Positions 1 to 12,015 of a DNA stretch of 64,000 nucleotides are shown here, one piece after another (the stretch's first letter is position 1; each line of letters begins with the position of its first letter). This DNA is from Gibbula magus (Eukaryota > Mollusca > Gastropoda > Trochida > Trochidae). The stretch lies in NCBI GenBank assembly GCA_936450465.1, contig OW388297.1:52258989-52322988 (forward strand), written 5' to 3'. The notes below the pieces were generated by a model. That model saw only the letters and a list, made by a program, of their open reading frames with translations. It had not been told where the DNA came from and made no database searches. Both the position numbers and the translations under genes were made by a program.

Positions 1-364
1 AGAGGCAAGTCAATATTTATCCCCTGCCAGACCGAAGTTGACAGGGAGATAAGAATGACCTTATAGTCTGTGCATCTGTTCTTATTGTCTGACTAAAAAG
101 TTGTTCCTTATATTTTCATGAAATTTGTTAATAAAGCATTGTAAACGTCTTCAGATTATAATGTTTTGTTGTATCAATGGAAACTCGACTTTGATTTTAG
201 TTTCCGGAGCAGAAATGTATATGACCTAGCTCAATCAACAAAACTATATATATATATATAGTATATAATGTAATCTTAATAAACTTAATACTCACACTCT
301 AACAAGAATTAGTTCCAACTTTATATATTTGTAAACATAATTTCACTCTTATTTTTCTTTAAAG

Positions 365-512
365 TGCCTACAATCTGCAAGAACATGTATGATTCTGACG
401 ATAACAACACGGTATACAACTTGTTCTACTGCCCACGATTCTTCGAACCCGATGACTTTGATTACTGTTGTGGTCCTGCAAACAGAGAGTACTGTTGCAA
501 GTACTTTGACAG
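365..512 (+). CDS. Shisa-like membrane protein, exon encoding the Cys-rich ectodomain (5' partial gene)
   Basis: First exon of gene 1 visible in the window. It follows an AAAG acceptor and ends before a GTAAGTAC donor. The first two bases complete a codon begun upstream, so the signal-peptide exon lies outside the window. It encodes about 48 residues of ectodomain with many cysteines and aromatic residues, including YCPRFFEPDDFDYCCGPA and REYCC. This spacing (F/Y-CP, then YCCG, then YCC) is the hallmark of the Shisa family and related small Cys-rich membrane proteins such as CYYR1, WBP1 and VOPP1. Family members are single-pass proteins of the ER, endosome or plasma membrane that act as trafficking adaptors. 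Which subfamily this belongs to cannot be settled by eye, so no symbol is given. The exon ends in phase 2 and joins the transmembrane exon at 1135 to make a Ser codon. Confidence 0.8.
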
Positions 513-664
513 GTAAGTACATGAAGTAAAATACTTTCCTAAAGTACTAGCGTATTTGTTAACCCCCAACCTACAAGTCAGTGAGTGAGTTAATGTTTAA
601 CGCCACTTCATCATATCGCAGCTATTAACAAAGTAGTTGGGTATATAGTGCTCAGACTGTCTGT

Positions 665-703
665 TAGTCCATCTGATGTCTGTCCATCTGATGTCTGTCC
701 ATC
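665..703. repeat. Short tandem repeat, 17-bp unit
   Basis: About 2.3 copies of CATCTGATGTCTGTC-like units lie in the intron between the ectodomain and transmembrane exons. Nothing else is recognised in this intron (513-1134). Confidence 0.7.
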
Positions 704-1134
704 TGAGCATGCTTGAGCAATTCTAACACTTTCTGTAAGGAACTTTTCAAATTTTGCACGTCTTTTACACCACCAGAAGAGGTGAAGTGTAAAATTTAAA
801 CAAATTTGTTTGAATTTTGATTTCTAAAATTGTCTGTATTTTTTTTCTGAGATTTTATTTTCAATATTTTTCGTATCATTATTATCAAGTTTATGCTTCA
901 TTGTTAAATTGAACGCAAATGCTATCACGAGTGACAAAATTTCCGTGTGGGTTACGAGCTCTGCTCACTTTTGTCCTGAATCGGAGCCTATTTCCTCCAC
1001 AATAGGTGTTCAAATCGAGAAAAATTATTCCTTGCCCATGGCTTTGTTGGTAGGAATTATATATTTTTATCTAAAAATCTTGCCAAAAATGTCCAAAAGA
1101 GCTCTTGCCTTCTGACGTTTGTTTGCGTTCTTAG

Positions 1135-1271
1135 CCCAGGGAGAACGGCCGGTATCGTGATTGGTGTGTTGGTTCTTGTGGTAGTCGTTGGGATCATCGT
1201 CTACTGCTGCTGCAAGAAGACTGGAAAAGGCGGCCAAATCATTAGTAGATTTTCCGGTCCAAAACAAGCTC
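1135..1271 (+). CDS. Shisa-like membrane protein, transmembrane exon
   Basis: The exon follows TTCTTAG and ends before GTAAGTTA. It encodes a short linker (PGRTAG), an uninterrupted hydrophobic helix (IVIGVLVLVVVVGIIVY) and then CCCKKTGKGG. This is a single transmembrane segment followed by likely palmitoylated cysteines and basic stop-transfer residues, which gives an N-out topology. The position of the helix directly after the Cys-rich domain matches the Shisa layout. The next acceptor is about 6.5 kb away. Both exon phases (2 in, 1 out) agree with the neighbouring exons. An alternative acceptor four bases later breaks the frame and was excluded. Confidence 0.82.
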
Positions 1272-2610
1272 GTAAGTTACAGTTTTTCAAGGCTAATTTT
1301 AAACCATTTTCATTGATAGCATGTTTAAAACCATGTGAAATTAGTACTTTTCTCATTCTTAAGCAAAGATTGTGTTGTACAGTGAAAATCAGTAATTTCT
1401 ATTCTTTAAAATTTAATTTCAATATTTCAAATTCAGTAATTACTAAAGGAAATGATCAGGGTATTAGGGAATTTTAAAAGAAAATTGCTACCATGTTGTA
1501 CCTTCACCGAGAAACAAGAAGTATTGTCCGTTTGATATGATCTTAAATAATTATTGATATGAAAATTTGAAATGTTATCGTTTTTGCAATATTTGAGGTT
1601 TTACATTTCAATTTTGTGCATTGCTGTTGTTGACTTTGCATCTTGCTCCTGACATGAATTGCATGTGCAACCATTGTTGAAGTTTTAATGTTATAACATG
1701 TATGTATCGATGCACAGTTGTCAAAAGTCATTTAACATTTTTCAGTTATAGGAAATTGGAATATATCTTTTATTTGAAAGTGGCAGTGGAAAATATCTGT
1801 TAAAATATTTTATTCAGATTGTATAAGTTCTGTATCTTTTAAAATTAAATTTGATACAAAGATTTTTCAATGTTTTCAGGAAATAATTATAATGGTAATC
1901 ATAAAATTGTTTTCTGTTAAACACCCAAGTAGAAACATTTCACGTTTTTTTTTTTTAGATGTAATGATTTAGTGAGAACTGTCTTTCTTTGTTTCAAAAC
2001 AACCTTGATTTCTCTAATAATTAGTAAATTAGCAACAAATGTTTTTCCTTTATCAGGTTATATTTGTTCAGAATATCTTTTGATCTCAAATATGTGACAT
2101 TTATTTCTGACAATGTAAATGAAAAAGTATAATGTTATAAAACATTTGAAAGAAATTTTGGACAGTAAATCTTAATCCGAAATAATTTTTCTTTAGAGAG
2201 AAATCAAGGTTTTGTCAAAAAATGTGCCCTTCTCATAACTAACACCTTGAAATAGACTCCATAATTTAAAACTTTTTTTTAAGCTATGTTATTTGATGAG
2301 AATTATCATTAATAAAGACCAAGTTTTCAAAATTAACATCTATAGACTTTTTGCAAGTATTAGATAACAATAGAAGCATGTCAACTTGTTTTGTTTTCTT
2401 TTCAAATATTAGAGTATGGTAAGTGTTTGTTGTTGTCTTCAGTGTATCCCCTAGTTTGGCTCTAACAAATCTAATTGGATAAGATTACTAACTCTTTGAG
2501 CATTCTACTATTCACTTTTGTGTCTTTACTTCAAATAAACTTTCCTCTCAAAACTTCCAACACTTCACCGCCCATACATAATCAGTATAACTCACACATC
2601 GCACTTTTAA

Positions 2611-3144
2611 AGGCACTGTAGCACAATTTTCCTTAGAAATAAAGCGATCTCTATATAAATAAGTGTTACCAATAGCCTAATACTACTCCTGAATCAATAA
2701 AAAGAGTTCTAAAATGAATGTACATGGTTTGGTTAAGTCATGCGAGTCCATTTCCCACGGAGCGGCCATTTTAAGATGTTCACATTAAAATGGCCGCTCA
2801 AAGGTAGTTCAAGTCTTCTGACTGATGTAACGATGCCTAAACACTCAAATAAAAGTTTTAAATATGGTACAATGATGGAATGGTCAACGACCTTGCTGTT
2901 TGAACTCTCAAATAAACATGAGACCTACAAATCTACCTGTCACACTGAAGAGTTCCAAACCATTGTCGCTTTATAGGTCACACCATTTTCGTCGAATATG
3001 TATAACCGTTTTCTATGGATACAGCTTATCGGGTCGTGTAATGAGATGTTTTACCTTCTAACATAACAATATATTGTATAAATTGTAATGAAAAATAGCA
3101 AATTTGAGAAAACAAAAATATGCATAAAACATGCTACAGCACCT
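2611..3144. mobile_element. TTAA MITE, family B (534 bp)
   Basis: The element is flanked by TTAA on both sides (2607-2610 and 3145-3148). It has terminal inverted repeats AGGCACTGTAGCA / TGCTACAGCACCT. There is no coding capacity. TTAA duplications are typical of piggyBac and Kolobok elements, so this is probably a non-autonomous derivative of one of these. A second copy lies at about 40045-41046. Confidence 0.85.
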
Positions 3145-3267
3145 TTAAGATTGTGACCCAAATTGTAAAGCTAAACCTCTGAGGCTTTCATGCAGCAGTC
3201 CTTGTTAAGTTAATCCTATCTCATGAACAACACTTAAATTACCTTAGTGACTTATGATGGTCTTTAA

Positions 3268-3616
3268 AGGCACTGTAACATTTTTGTGTACGTTTTATTT
3301 ATTAAAATTTGTCATTTATAATGAAAGCTGACGCAATATATATTTACAATAGAGGGTAAAACATCCCATCACATGACCAGATTATCCATAGTCTTAGAAA
3401 ACGATGTTACATAGTAAGTGAAAACTGTTGGCAGCCATTTTGGTGTGAATACCTTTAAATAATATGAGGTAGGAAAATATATTCGCGTTGCTTAACTGAA
3501 CCATCGGCATTTGTTGGAGAGCTGTAATTGATCAACAAGGATTGTTTTGCAATTGGTTACATTTCTTCAGCAATTTGTGACATCTCTTTCTTATTGAAAT
3601 GAGTGCTACAGCTCCT
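3268..3616. mobile_element. TTAA MITE, family B relative (349 bp)
   Basis: It is flanked by TTAA at 3264-3267 and 3617-3620, with ends AGGCACTGTAACA and TGCTACAGCTCCT. Its interior (GTAAAACATC..., then a TCCATAG...GAAAACG stretch) matches part of the 2611-3144 copy in reverse complement. It is therefore a shorter, inverted relative sitting 120 bp away. Confidence 0.78.
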
Positions 3617-5756
3617 TTAATACTTTGTGAAAGAAGCTTAGTACTCTCTTAGTACTAAGATGGTCTTTAAAGAATGTTAATGTGTGGTATTTACAACTAT
3701 TTAAGTACCAAAAAGCTTCATCTGACTAGTTGGATGCTAAGTTGTAAGCTAGTATAGTCTTCTGCTTCTTAATTATCAGACTAAGGTAAATCTATGCTGT
3801 AAGAGAGCTCAGAAAATCTTAACTCGTTAGGCTGTTTAATGCTAAAAAAAGGCCTTAGAGCTAAGTAAGCACTTAAACAACATCATGAATATCAACTGGA
3901 ACAAAAAGACTACAAAAAGAATTAGCACATAAGCCAGTATCTCAAGAATTAAATTTATCTTAAGTATTTTTTCAATTCTACCAGAAGATAGGTGAATGAT
4001 TAGAAGGGAATAAAACATTTTAAAATCTATGATTTAATAATTCTCCATTCTGCCATATCTTGTCATATGCACATTATTGAGAAACAAAGTATTTCATTCC
4101 AAAAGTAAATAATAATAAAATATAAATGGTATGTTTCTTGTTATGTTATTGATTAGGGTTTCTTTAGATTCAATGATGGTATTTCAAGCATATTTAAGTG
4201 TGCTGCTTCGCTTAGCCGGTTTTCCCATGCTTCTTGCTTCCATTGTGTTTTCTGCTTCCTGCATGTTTAAACAATTTCCATGCGCCTCTGAACCCAAAGG
4301 ATTAAAATAACAGAAATGAATACATAAATAATTAATGTGACACTTAACCTATGATCAAGAGAGACTGAGTTGGAATCCTGTCAACTACTTGCTACAATTT
4401 CTACGAACACTTCATCCCCTCCCAACATCCAAAAAAAAGCGTAACTCAAGCCAGTCACCATCACTCACATTTTGTTTTTGTCCAAGTAAATCAGAGCCCA
4501 GTATGTATTTTAGGTGGAGCATTCTGCTATGTTAGCACTGGATAGTTAGGGAAATGCAGCAAGACTTAAATCAGCCATTTATTGAGACTGATGAGATTTA
4601 AAGCAAACTCGATGTTGAAGTTCTCTTCTCAACTAATTTAACTAAAACAATGGCTTGTAGACATGAACCCTGCCTACCACAAATTACTCTTTAAAATAAC
4701 AACTTTTTACTTCATCATTTTCTGTATAAAATATTTTTAGTTTAAATTTTCATACTTGTAGAATAGACCTATTATTTAACAAATTGGTAACATTTGCAAA
4801 CAATTGCAACAATTAAAAGTTGATTTTGATGAATCTTACAAAATAACACTTAATCAGTAGTTGACTACTAACAATCATACTTAAACATATTTTAGTAAAG
4901 ATATAAATATTTGAGTTTGTTGTTTGTTGAAAATATATTCATAAATTAGAAATAGATCAAATCAATATAAAAGATGGATATTTAAGTAAAATAATTTTGT
5001 GGGGGGACATCTTACTTTTAAGTAATTATTGAAGCATTTTAGAAGTTGGGAAGAATGATAATAAGGACAAGATTTGGTGGATTTTCAACTTCTTTTGATA
5101 TATAAAAACTATACCAAAACATCATATAAATAAAGAATTTGAAAATCCACAAAGACGTGTTCTTATTTTCAAGGGCTTGCTTGTTTACATGCTTTTAAAT
5201 TCTTATTTTGTTTGCTTCTGATGGATTTGAAAATTCTTACTTTGTTTGTTTGGCATGTCTGTTTCCTTATTTGTTTGTGTTTGTTTGCATGTAAACAGCT
5301 GTAGTTTCGTGTAAGTATCTGCATGGACCTTGTATATATCATGCATATATGCCTTTGTAGATGACCTATCGAAAAATACATTAAATTATGAAATAAATTT
5401 CATAATATATAAAACTTTATAATCCAAAAATTTTTTGATACATAAGCTAATCCTGAAATAATTTACCCGTACGGTCTCAGAATATACCAAGGGAGCTTTT
5501 CTTTAGCCTATGGTCAATCCTGGATTCTTTCCCTTGTTAGAGAGTCAATAATCCTATAAATTGTCCCCTCAGAATGATTTGCATGCTCATACAGCAACCA
5601 AGATTCAAATGAATTATGTAACCGTTATCAGAGAAAGAATTTGCCTTAAATCTTATCCAGAAGTGGTGTGTCATCAAATCAAGACGTCAAAGAAAAATAA
5701 AAAATCTTGTTCCAAATCAAGGTCTAGGATAAGTTTTAGTTCACTTGAATGAAAGG

Positions 5757-6045
5757 GGCGGAATAGCGCAGTGGTTAGCGCGTTTGGCTTCGGATAAAGA
5801 GGTCCGGGGTTCGAATTCCGCCAGGGTCACGGCAACTTTGTCTGCAGTAGAGAACTGTTCTACACGCAGTAAGGTTTGGGTGCAATGATACACTGAATTT
5901 CAGCGTAGTACCACCCGTGGTTTGCTAGTTCCAGCCGATGCTCGCATGTTTCACCGCAGGCTTTAGCCCTGCCATAAAACTAGCAGCCATGATATAGGTG
6001 AAATAATCTTGAAAGCAGCATTAAACCCCAACTCAACCTCACCTC
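5757..6045 (+). mobile_element. tRNA-derived SINE, near full length
   Basis: The head resembles a tRNA: an A box TAGCGCAGTGG at 5764-5774 and a B box GGTTCGAATTCC at 5808-5819, with a GCGC/GCGC D-stem. The T-stem does not fold cleanly, so this is not a functional tRNA gene. The body (TAGAGAACTGTTCTACACGC ...) and tail (TTGAAAGCAGCATTAAACCC) are shared with copies at about 6243 and 13436. The tail type is common in bivalve SINEs. Confidence 0.8.
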
Positions 6046-6242
6046 TGAATGAAACCAGTAACCCACTTGTACGAATGTCAGCCCATCTGTCCCATTTTAG
6101 TGGACAGTCACACAATGCAAACATATTCAAATCAATATCTTGGCCAATTTTCAAATCAGCCGTAAAGGATAGTTACATTATTATAGAGTCGTTTGAAATA
6201 CTCATTGATTTTTGGCAGTAAATAATATTTACTGATTCTTTT

Positions 6243-6541
6243 CAATGGACATGGGGTTAGCTTGTTTGTATCAAAGGGTTTGGGGTTTGAATCCTGACAG
6301 GGGCTGACCGTTTCATCAGCTGACGAGAAATGTTAGAACTATGTGCAGTAAGGTTTGGCTGCAAATCCACATTGACTTTCACTGCAGTACCATCAATGGT
6401 ACGCAAGTGTCAGCTGATGCTCAAAGGTTTCACTGCAGTGCTTAACCCCAATGGTGTTGCAGGCTTTCTCCCTGCAATAATATTAGCAGCCGTGATACAT
6501 TTGAAATATTTATTAAAGCGGCGTTAAATCCCATGCCACCT
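6243..6541 (+). mobile_element. tRNA-derived SINE, diverged copy
   Basis: It shares the GGGTTTGAATCCTG B-box area, the AGTAAGGTTTGG body and the GCGGCGTTAAATCCC tail with the 5757 copy. The A box is degraded, which points to an older insertion in the same orientation. Confidence 0.7.
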
Positions 6542-7493
6542 TGAATCACTCCATTTCCTTTCATGGGTCAGTTGTCCAGTTCCCCTAAAGAGAAATTTAT
6601 ATTGGAGTCAACTCGTATTGCTTTTGGCATGCTGTATAAAATTATTAAGTTTTTTCAAAAGGATTTTGCAAGTTTGGAAAGATGCATGCCATATGATGAG
6701 CATGTTTTTCATCATTTGCCTAAGTTAGGTTGGCATGAATAAAGCACAACTTAATTATGGATTATTGAGATATATATATAGAAATATATAGAAATATATA
6801 TGCATTTACTAACAATTCTAATCCTGGATGAGTATATAACATGAATTTAGGATTTGAAGGACATAGCCAACCGATTATTTTATAGGAACAGTTTATACTA
6901 CTCTAATCCCTAATGTGATATTTTCTGCTTTAATGATCAAAAAGCTTAAAACAAATTATACTATTTAGAACAAAATCTAGTTCTTTAGCAAAAAGATATT
7001 CCTAACATTAACACTTTGAAAGTAGATATTAACAATTAAGATACAAAATCATAATTCTTTTATAAAATAATGTTATTCTGCCATGCATATCTGCTTGCTT
7101 AGCATATGACTCTCGCAATTCTTGTGTTTAGAATTCTCATGATTTCTGAGATTTGTAACAACTTGAGAATTGGAAGTTTAAAATAAGACATAAAGCTTAA
7201 CAATAATTGTATTTATGTTATTATTGATAAATATGTAAAAACAATCTAATCTAAACTGAGACACATATTCATCTGCTTTCAGATTTGACTCTCCTTAACT
7301 TTATAGTACAAACATAATTCTGTCATAATTTCATTTTTAGAACCTGATAAGCATGAAAGATTCAGATCTATATTCTCACTTTTTACTTTGCACGAGAATT
7401 TTCTGTGAATATATGTCCTTTTTTAAAGAAAAGAATTATATAACAAATTTATGCAAGCATGACCTCTGTGTCTTATCTAACTTTCAGCTCTTG

Positions 7494-7790
7494 TTGACCC
7501 TGAGATTGACTTGACCCTGACCTTTGCTTGACCCAGACCTTTACTTGACTTGACCCAGACTTTTACTTGACCCTGACCTATACTTGACTTGACCCTGACC
7601 TTTACTTGACCCTGATCTATACTTGACCCTGACCTATACTTGACCCTGACCTTTACTTGACCCTGATCTATACTTGACCCTGACCTATACTTGACCCTGA
7701 CCTATACTTGACCCTGACCTTTACTTGACCCTGACCTATACTTGACCCAGACCTTTACTTGACCCATATCTTCACTTGACTTTAACCTTC
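7494..7790 (+). repeat. 17-bp tandem repeat TTGACCCTGACCTWTAC adjacent to a splice acceptor
   Basis: About 17 imperfect copies of a 17-bp unit run up to about 15 bp before the acceptor of the exon at 7805. Variants alternate CTATAC and CTTTAC. The array is pyrimidine/purine-biased and fills the place where the branch point and polypyrimidine tract should be. Confidence 0.9.
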
Positions 7791-7804
7791 GTTTCACCTT
7801 TCAG

Positions 7805-7897
7805 CTCCTGCTCCGACCATGGCCTATTCCCCGAAACCAGTGCAACCAGAAGCTCAAATGCAACCAGCATACCCTGACCAGCCCTACATTGATCCAA
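7805..7897 (+). CDS. Shisa-like protein, tail exon 1 (Pro/Gln-rich)
   Basis: The exon has acceptor CTTTCAG and donor GTGAGTGT, phase 1 in and 1 out. It encodes about 31 residues rich in Pro, Ala, Gln and Tyr (for example AYSPKPVQPEAQM and YPDQPYIDP), starting the cytoplasmic tail. A decoy acceptor-like CTTTCAGCTC occurs at about 7481-7490, just before the 17-bp tandem repeat that abuts this exon. The exon fits the tail-coding pattern of the following exons and has no recognised domain of its own. Confidence 0.72.
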
Positions 7898-8299
7898 GTG
7901 AGTGTCAGTTAATTATCTACATGCCAATGAATTTCTTTGAAGAGTTATCAAGCAATATGTTTTTGTTGACCCTTTATCCTAATAAGTGAAAATACAAGAT
8001 CCAGGATGTTCGTTTTGTGGGTGCACCCCAAAATTTCACAAGTGTCAACTCTGGAGAAAGTGTTGAAGACACCCACCCAACCTCTTGCATCCACCAATGA
8101 GATCCTGTACCATCATGGATGGAACAATGCCATTGGCAATATATTGAAATAACTACAAAGGGGATGCTAAGTTGGTGAACTAATTGTTTGGGTATCTGTT
8201 TTTGAAAGTGGGTTTGATTTCCAGCGTTTTGAATTGTAAATGCCATTAGCACATTTGATATATGTTAGATAGTTGACACACTTTATCTAATTAAGTTTA

Positions 8300-8690
8300 A
8301 GGGACTTATGTTGTCGAAATCACATCAGTCAAATGTTATAAATGGTGTTATTTTTATTGAGATACTGACTGTTGCTGAAATTTTCATTTTGATGATAGTT
8401 TATTGGGTAAAGTGACATTGATGAGAGAGTCGAGATTTTTATTGAAAAGGGGAAAATGTTCAAGTCAATTAGTCAAACATAATTTTAAAACTTATCTATG
8501 TCAGATAAAATGAGAGATTTGGGTTGGGATTGTTTAAGAAATAAATAAGGTTTCTGCACATGAACAATCGCTGCCCGATTTTCTTAAAACAAATAATTAT
8601 CATATTGGTGATTGGGTATGAATATGCATGTCAAGTGAAATTATTAAATCAGCACATGTGGTTTTTCAGCATGTATGAAAATAAAATATA
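8300..8690 (-). mobile_element. Degraded TTAA MITE, family A
   Basis: Blocks such as GAGATACTGACTGTTGCTGAAA, AGTCAAACATAATTTTAAAAC and GAATATGCATGTCAAGTGAA match the reverse complement of the intact family-A copy at 61954-62443, in the same order. The ends are too eroded for a duplication to be called. It sits in the intron before the exon at 8742. Confidence 0.6.
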
Positions 8691-8741
8691 ACCAATAATT
8701 ACTTAATGTTACTTTAATAACTCATGTATTGACCAAAACAG

Positions 8742-8810
8742 ATCAAATTCCCCCTCAAGGCTACCCGGGCTACCCAGCCCAGCCAGGACAACCCTATGTT
8801 GGGTATCAAG
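8742..8810 (+). CDS. Shisa-like protein, tail exon 2 (YPGYPAQPGQPY)
   Basis: A short 69-nt exon between acceptor AAAACAG and donor GTATACTG, phase 1 in and out. It encodes 23 residues with PPQGYPGYPAQPGQPYVGYQ, a low-complexity Pro/Gly/Tyr/Gln tail typical of Shisa and WBP1-like proteins. Because the length is a multiple of three with equal phases, the exon could be skipped without changing frame. The donor is weaker than the others in the gene. Confidence 0.68.
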
Positions 8811-9376
8811 GTATACTGCATGGAGTTCTTAGTGGTGTCCGTCCCCTTCTGTTGTTTTCTTATTGTCCCCTCACACAGTGCACAGGATGTTGGTTTGGTA
8901 TTTGTCTGAGAGTTGAAAATTTTTGAAATTATGGAGGATTTATTGGATGATGTTACACTAACCCAAACTCACCTTTGGGAGTGAATAATATTAATAGTAA
9001 CAAAATATGTAAAAAATATGTAAAATTCACAAGATTTATATGCTGTTTGAGAATAATTTACGATTGAGATTGGTCAGTGACACTCCAATTCCCCAAAGTG
9101 GATAATTATTTAAGAGTGGGGCAACCCTAGTCTTAATGCTTTAGGATGTATATTTGTAAGCATATCAAGCAAAAAGTCAGCTGGCCCTAACTTTTCCCAG
9201 CATTCTTTGCAACAATTATAGTCATTATCCTATGTTGATTTATGATACTTACAGCTGTATGTTAGCGTCAGAGAGCTTATAAAAATCTGATGTCGTGTTT
9301 GAAGTATCTATGGCAGACAGAGATCAGATAGATTGCATGTCGAGTTGATGGAATGACACCTTGCATCTTGACACTG

Positions 9377-9825
9377 CAGTCTGATTAAAATCGACCTTGT
9401 TCCAAGGAATAAAATTTGCAAAATTATGCATCTACCCGGATACGAACAGGTTCTGTAGATTCCTCTCCACAAGGTCTGAGAACAACCCGAATAGGCGCAT
9501 GTTCCGAACCAGTTTAGCACAGCCAAAGCCCAGTCAAATAGCTGACCAATTACAACGTAGTTTTTAAACGGTCACTGTTTTGAAAGCATTCGGAACAAAC
9601 CAAAGGATAGCTGTTTGGAGTTATCTGCCCCTAGCTTCTCGCACCGAAAGCATTTGTTGGGCGTCTTTTGATTGGCTACCTGAATTGCGCTCGAACACAC
9701 GAGTCTACGGGCTGTTTTCAGACGGTTTGGCGTGGAACCTACTACCGATATGAGTTCATATCCCGGTAGATGCACTATTTTGCATTTTTTATTCCACTGC
9801 AAAATCGTCGATTTTAATCAGACTG
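9377..9825. mobile_element. MULE-like TIR element with 10-bp target duplication
   Basis: It is flanked by an exact 10-bp direct repeat CTTGACACTG (9367-9376 and 9826-9835). The ends are inverted repeats of about 60 bp starting CAGTCTGATTAAAATCGAC. A 9-11-bp duplication is the signature of Mutator-like elements. The 449-bp element has no coding sequence. A truncated relative lies at about 20003-20089. Confidence 0.88.
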
Positions 9826-10633
9826 CTTGACACTGGGTCCTGGACCACATTTTCGAAAGCTCTCTTGGCGCTAAAATAGTCGTAAACCAATGTTAATGTA
9901 TGGTACTACTACCATCTTACTGCTAAGAGAGCTTAGAAAATACAGGTGTTAATACACAAAGCTGTAGCAGTACCTGCATTTCCTTGGGTCTCAAATACAA
10001 CCCGGGGGTTCATGAGGTGCTGGGGTAAATACAACCTTGGCATCGAATATGACTTTATTGTGCTTAAGGTTATTTCCTCTGTACCTAATTGGACACTGGT
10101 ACAAAGGGATTATATTATATGTGCATTTAGTCTTTGATAATTTTCAAGTGGGTTGTGTACATTGTGTGAAGTAAGCCTCATATGTTGCCAGTTAGAAATC
10201 ATGATTTTGTCAATTTAAATTAAAATTAAGTAAAATCCTTAAAATGTTAACTGTCTTGACCAAAAGTAACCACTACTAACCAGATTACGGGTGAGAGCTT
10301 TATTTCATACACTTGTGCAATTTACCATATTCCCTCGAATACAATCCCAAGGTTCTATTTCGTTCAGTATGCCTTTACCCCCCAGGTTCTATTCATGGCA
10401 CGGGTTGTATTCAAGGAAACATGGTAGGCCTTAAATTCATATTCGGGATCCGTGTTGTATTATCTCAGCGTGTTATATTCTACACCCGGGTTGTATTCGA
10501 GGAAATACATCTTGCATTAAGAGTACAAATGCACAGAATATCTTGTGAATATCTTCTCCATAAAAAATACTCTGTCAGTCTTTTGGTCTTCAAAATTGAT
10601 ATTTGCCTGTTGAACTCAGGCTTTGAAATTTTA

Positions 10634-12015
10634 GCCCAAGTTGGTATTTTGCAATGCGTGTGCATCAGCTTAAGGCCCAAATTGGTATTTTACATTGCAT
10701 GTGCATCAGCTGTAGGCCCAAGTTGGTATTTTACATTGCATGTGCATCAGCTTTAGGCCCAAGTTGGTATTTTACATTGCATGTGCATCAGCTTTAGGCC
10801 CAAATTGGTATTTTACATTGCATATGCATCAGCTTTGGGCCCAAGTTGGTATTTTACATTGCATGTGCATCAGCTTTAGGCCCAAGTTGGTATTTTACAT
10901 TGCATGTGCATCAGCTTTAGGCCCAAGTTGGTATTTTACATTGCATGTGCATCAGCTTTGGGCCCAAGTTGGTATTTTACATTGCATGTGCATCAGCTTT
11001 AGGCCCAAATTGGTATTTTACATTGCATGTGCATCAGCTGTAGGCCCAAGTTGGTATTTTACATTGCGTGTGCATCAGCTTTAGGCCCAAATTGGTATTT
11101 TACATTGCATGTGCATCAGCTGTAGGCCCAAGTTGGTATTTTACATTGCATGTGCATCAGCTTTAGGCCCAAGTTGGTATTTTACATTGCATGTGCATCA
11201 GCTTTAGGCCCAAGTTGGTATTTTACATTGCGTGTGCATCAGCTTTAGGCCCAAATTGGTATTTTACATTGCATGTGCATCAGCTGTAGGCCCAAGTTGG
11301 TATTTTACATTGCGTGTGCATCAGCTTTAAGCCCAAATTGGTATTTTACATTGCATGTACATCAACTTTTGGCCCAAATTGGTATTTTACATTGCATGTG
11401 CATCAGCTTTAGGCCCAAATTGGTATTTTACATTGCATGTGCATCAGCTGTAGGCCCAAGTTGGTATTTTACATTGCGTGTGCATCAGCTTTAGGCCCAA
11501 ATTGGTATTTTACATTGCATGTGCATCAGCTGTAGGCCCAAGTTGGTATTTTACATTGCATGTGCATCAGCTTTAGGCCCAAGTTGGTATTTTACATTGC
11601 ATGTGCATCAGCTTTAGGCCCAAGTTGGTATTTTACATTGCGTGTGCATCAGCTTTAGGCCCAAATTGGTATTTTACATTGCATGTGCATCAGCTGTAGG
11701 CCCAAGTTGGTATTTTACATTGCGTGTGCATCAGCTTTAGGCCCAAATTGGTATTTTACATTGCATGTGCATCAGCTTTAGGCCCAAGTTGGTATTTTAC
11801 ATTGCGTGTGCATCAGCTTTAGGCCCAAATTGGTATTTTACATTGCATGTGCATCAGCTGTAGGCCCAAGTTGGTATTTTACATTGCGTGTGCATCAGCT
11901 TTAAGCCCAAATTGGTATTTTACATTGCATGTACATCAACTTTTGGCCCAAATTGGTATTTTACATTGCATGTACATCAACTTTTAGCCCAAATTGGTAT
12001 TTGCATGTGTATCAG
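10634..12015 (+). repeat. 41-bp minisatellite, 33 full units
   Basis: The unit has the pattern GCCCAARTTGGTATTTTACA ... GCATCAGCTTTAG, always exactly 41 bp, with no indels over 33 units plus a partial one. Variable sites (AAGTT/AAATT, GCATG/GCGTG, CTTTAG/CTGTAG) show that blocks of about 10 units were copied together. Because 41 is not a multiple of three, the apparent open frames here are artefacts. It lies in the intron before the exon at 12782. Confidence 0.95.

Noticed and set aside
5757..5823. Possible functional tRNA gene
   Set aside because: A and B boxes and the D-stem are present, but the T-stem and anticodon arm do not fold properly and a SINE body follows.
10313..11494. Open frames of up to 147 codons with CISFRPKLVFYIACASA-like repeats
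   Set aside because: The 41-bp unit is not a multiple of three and simply lacks stops in some registers; this is a minisatellite in an intron.
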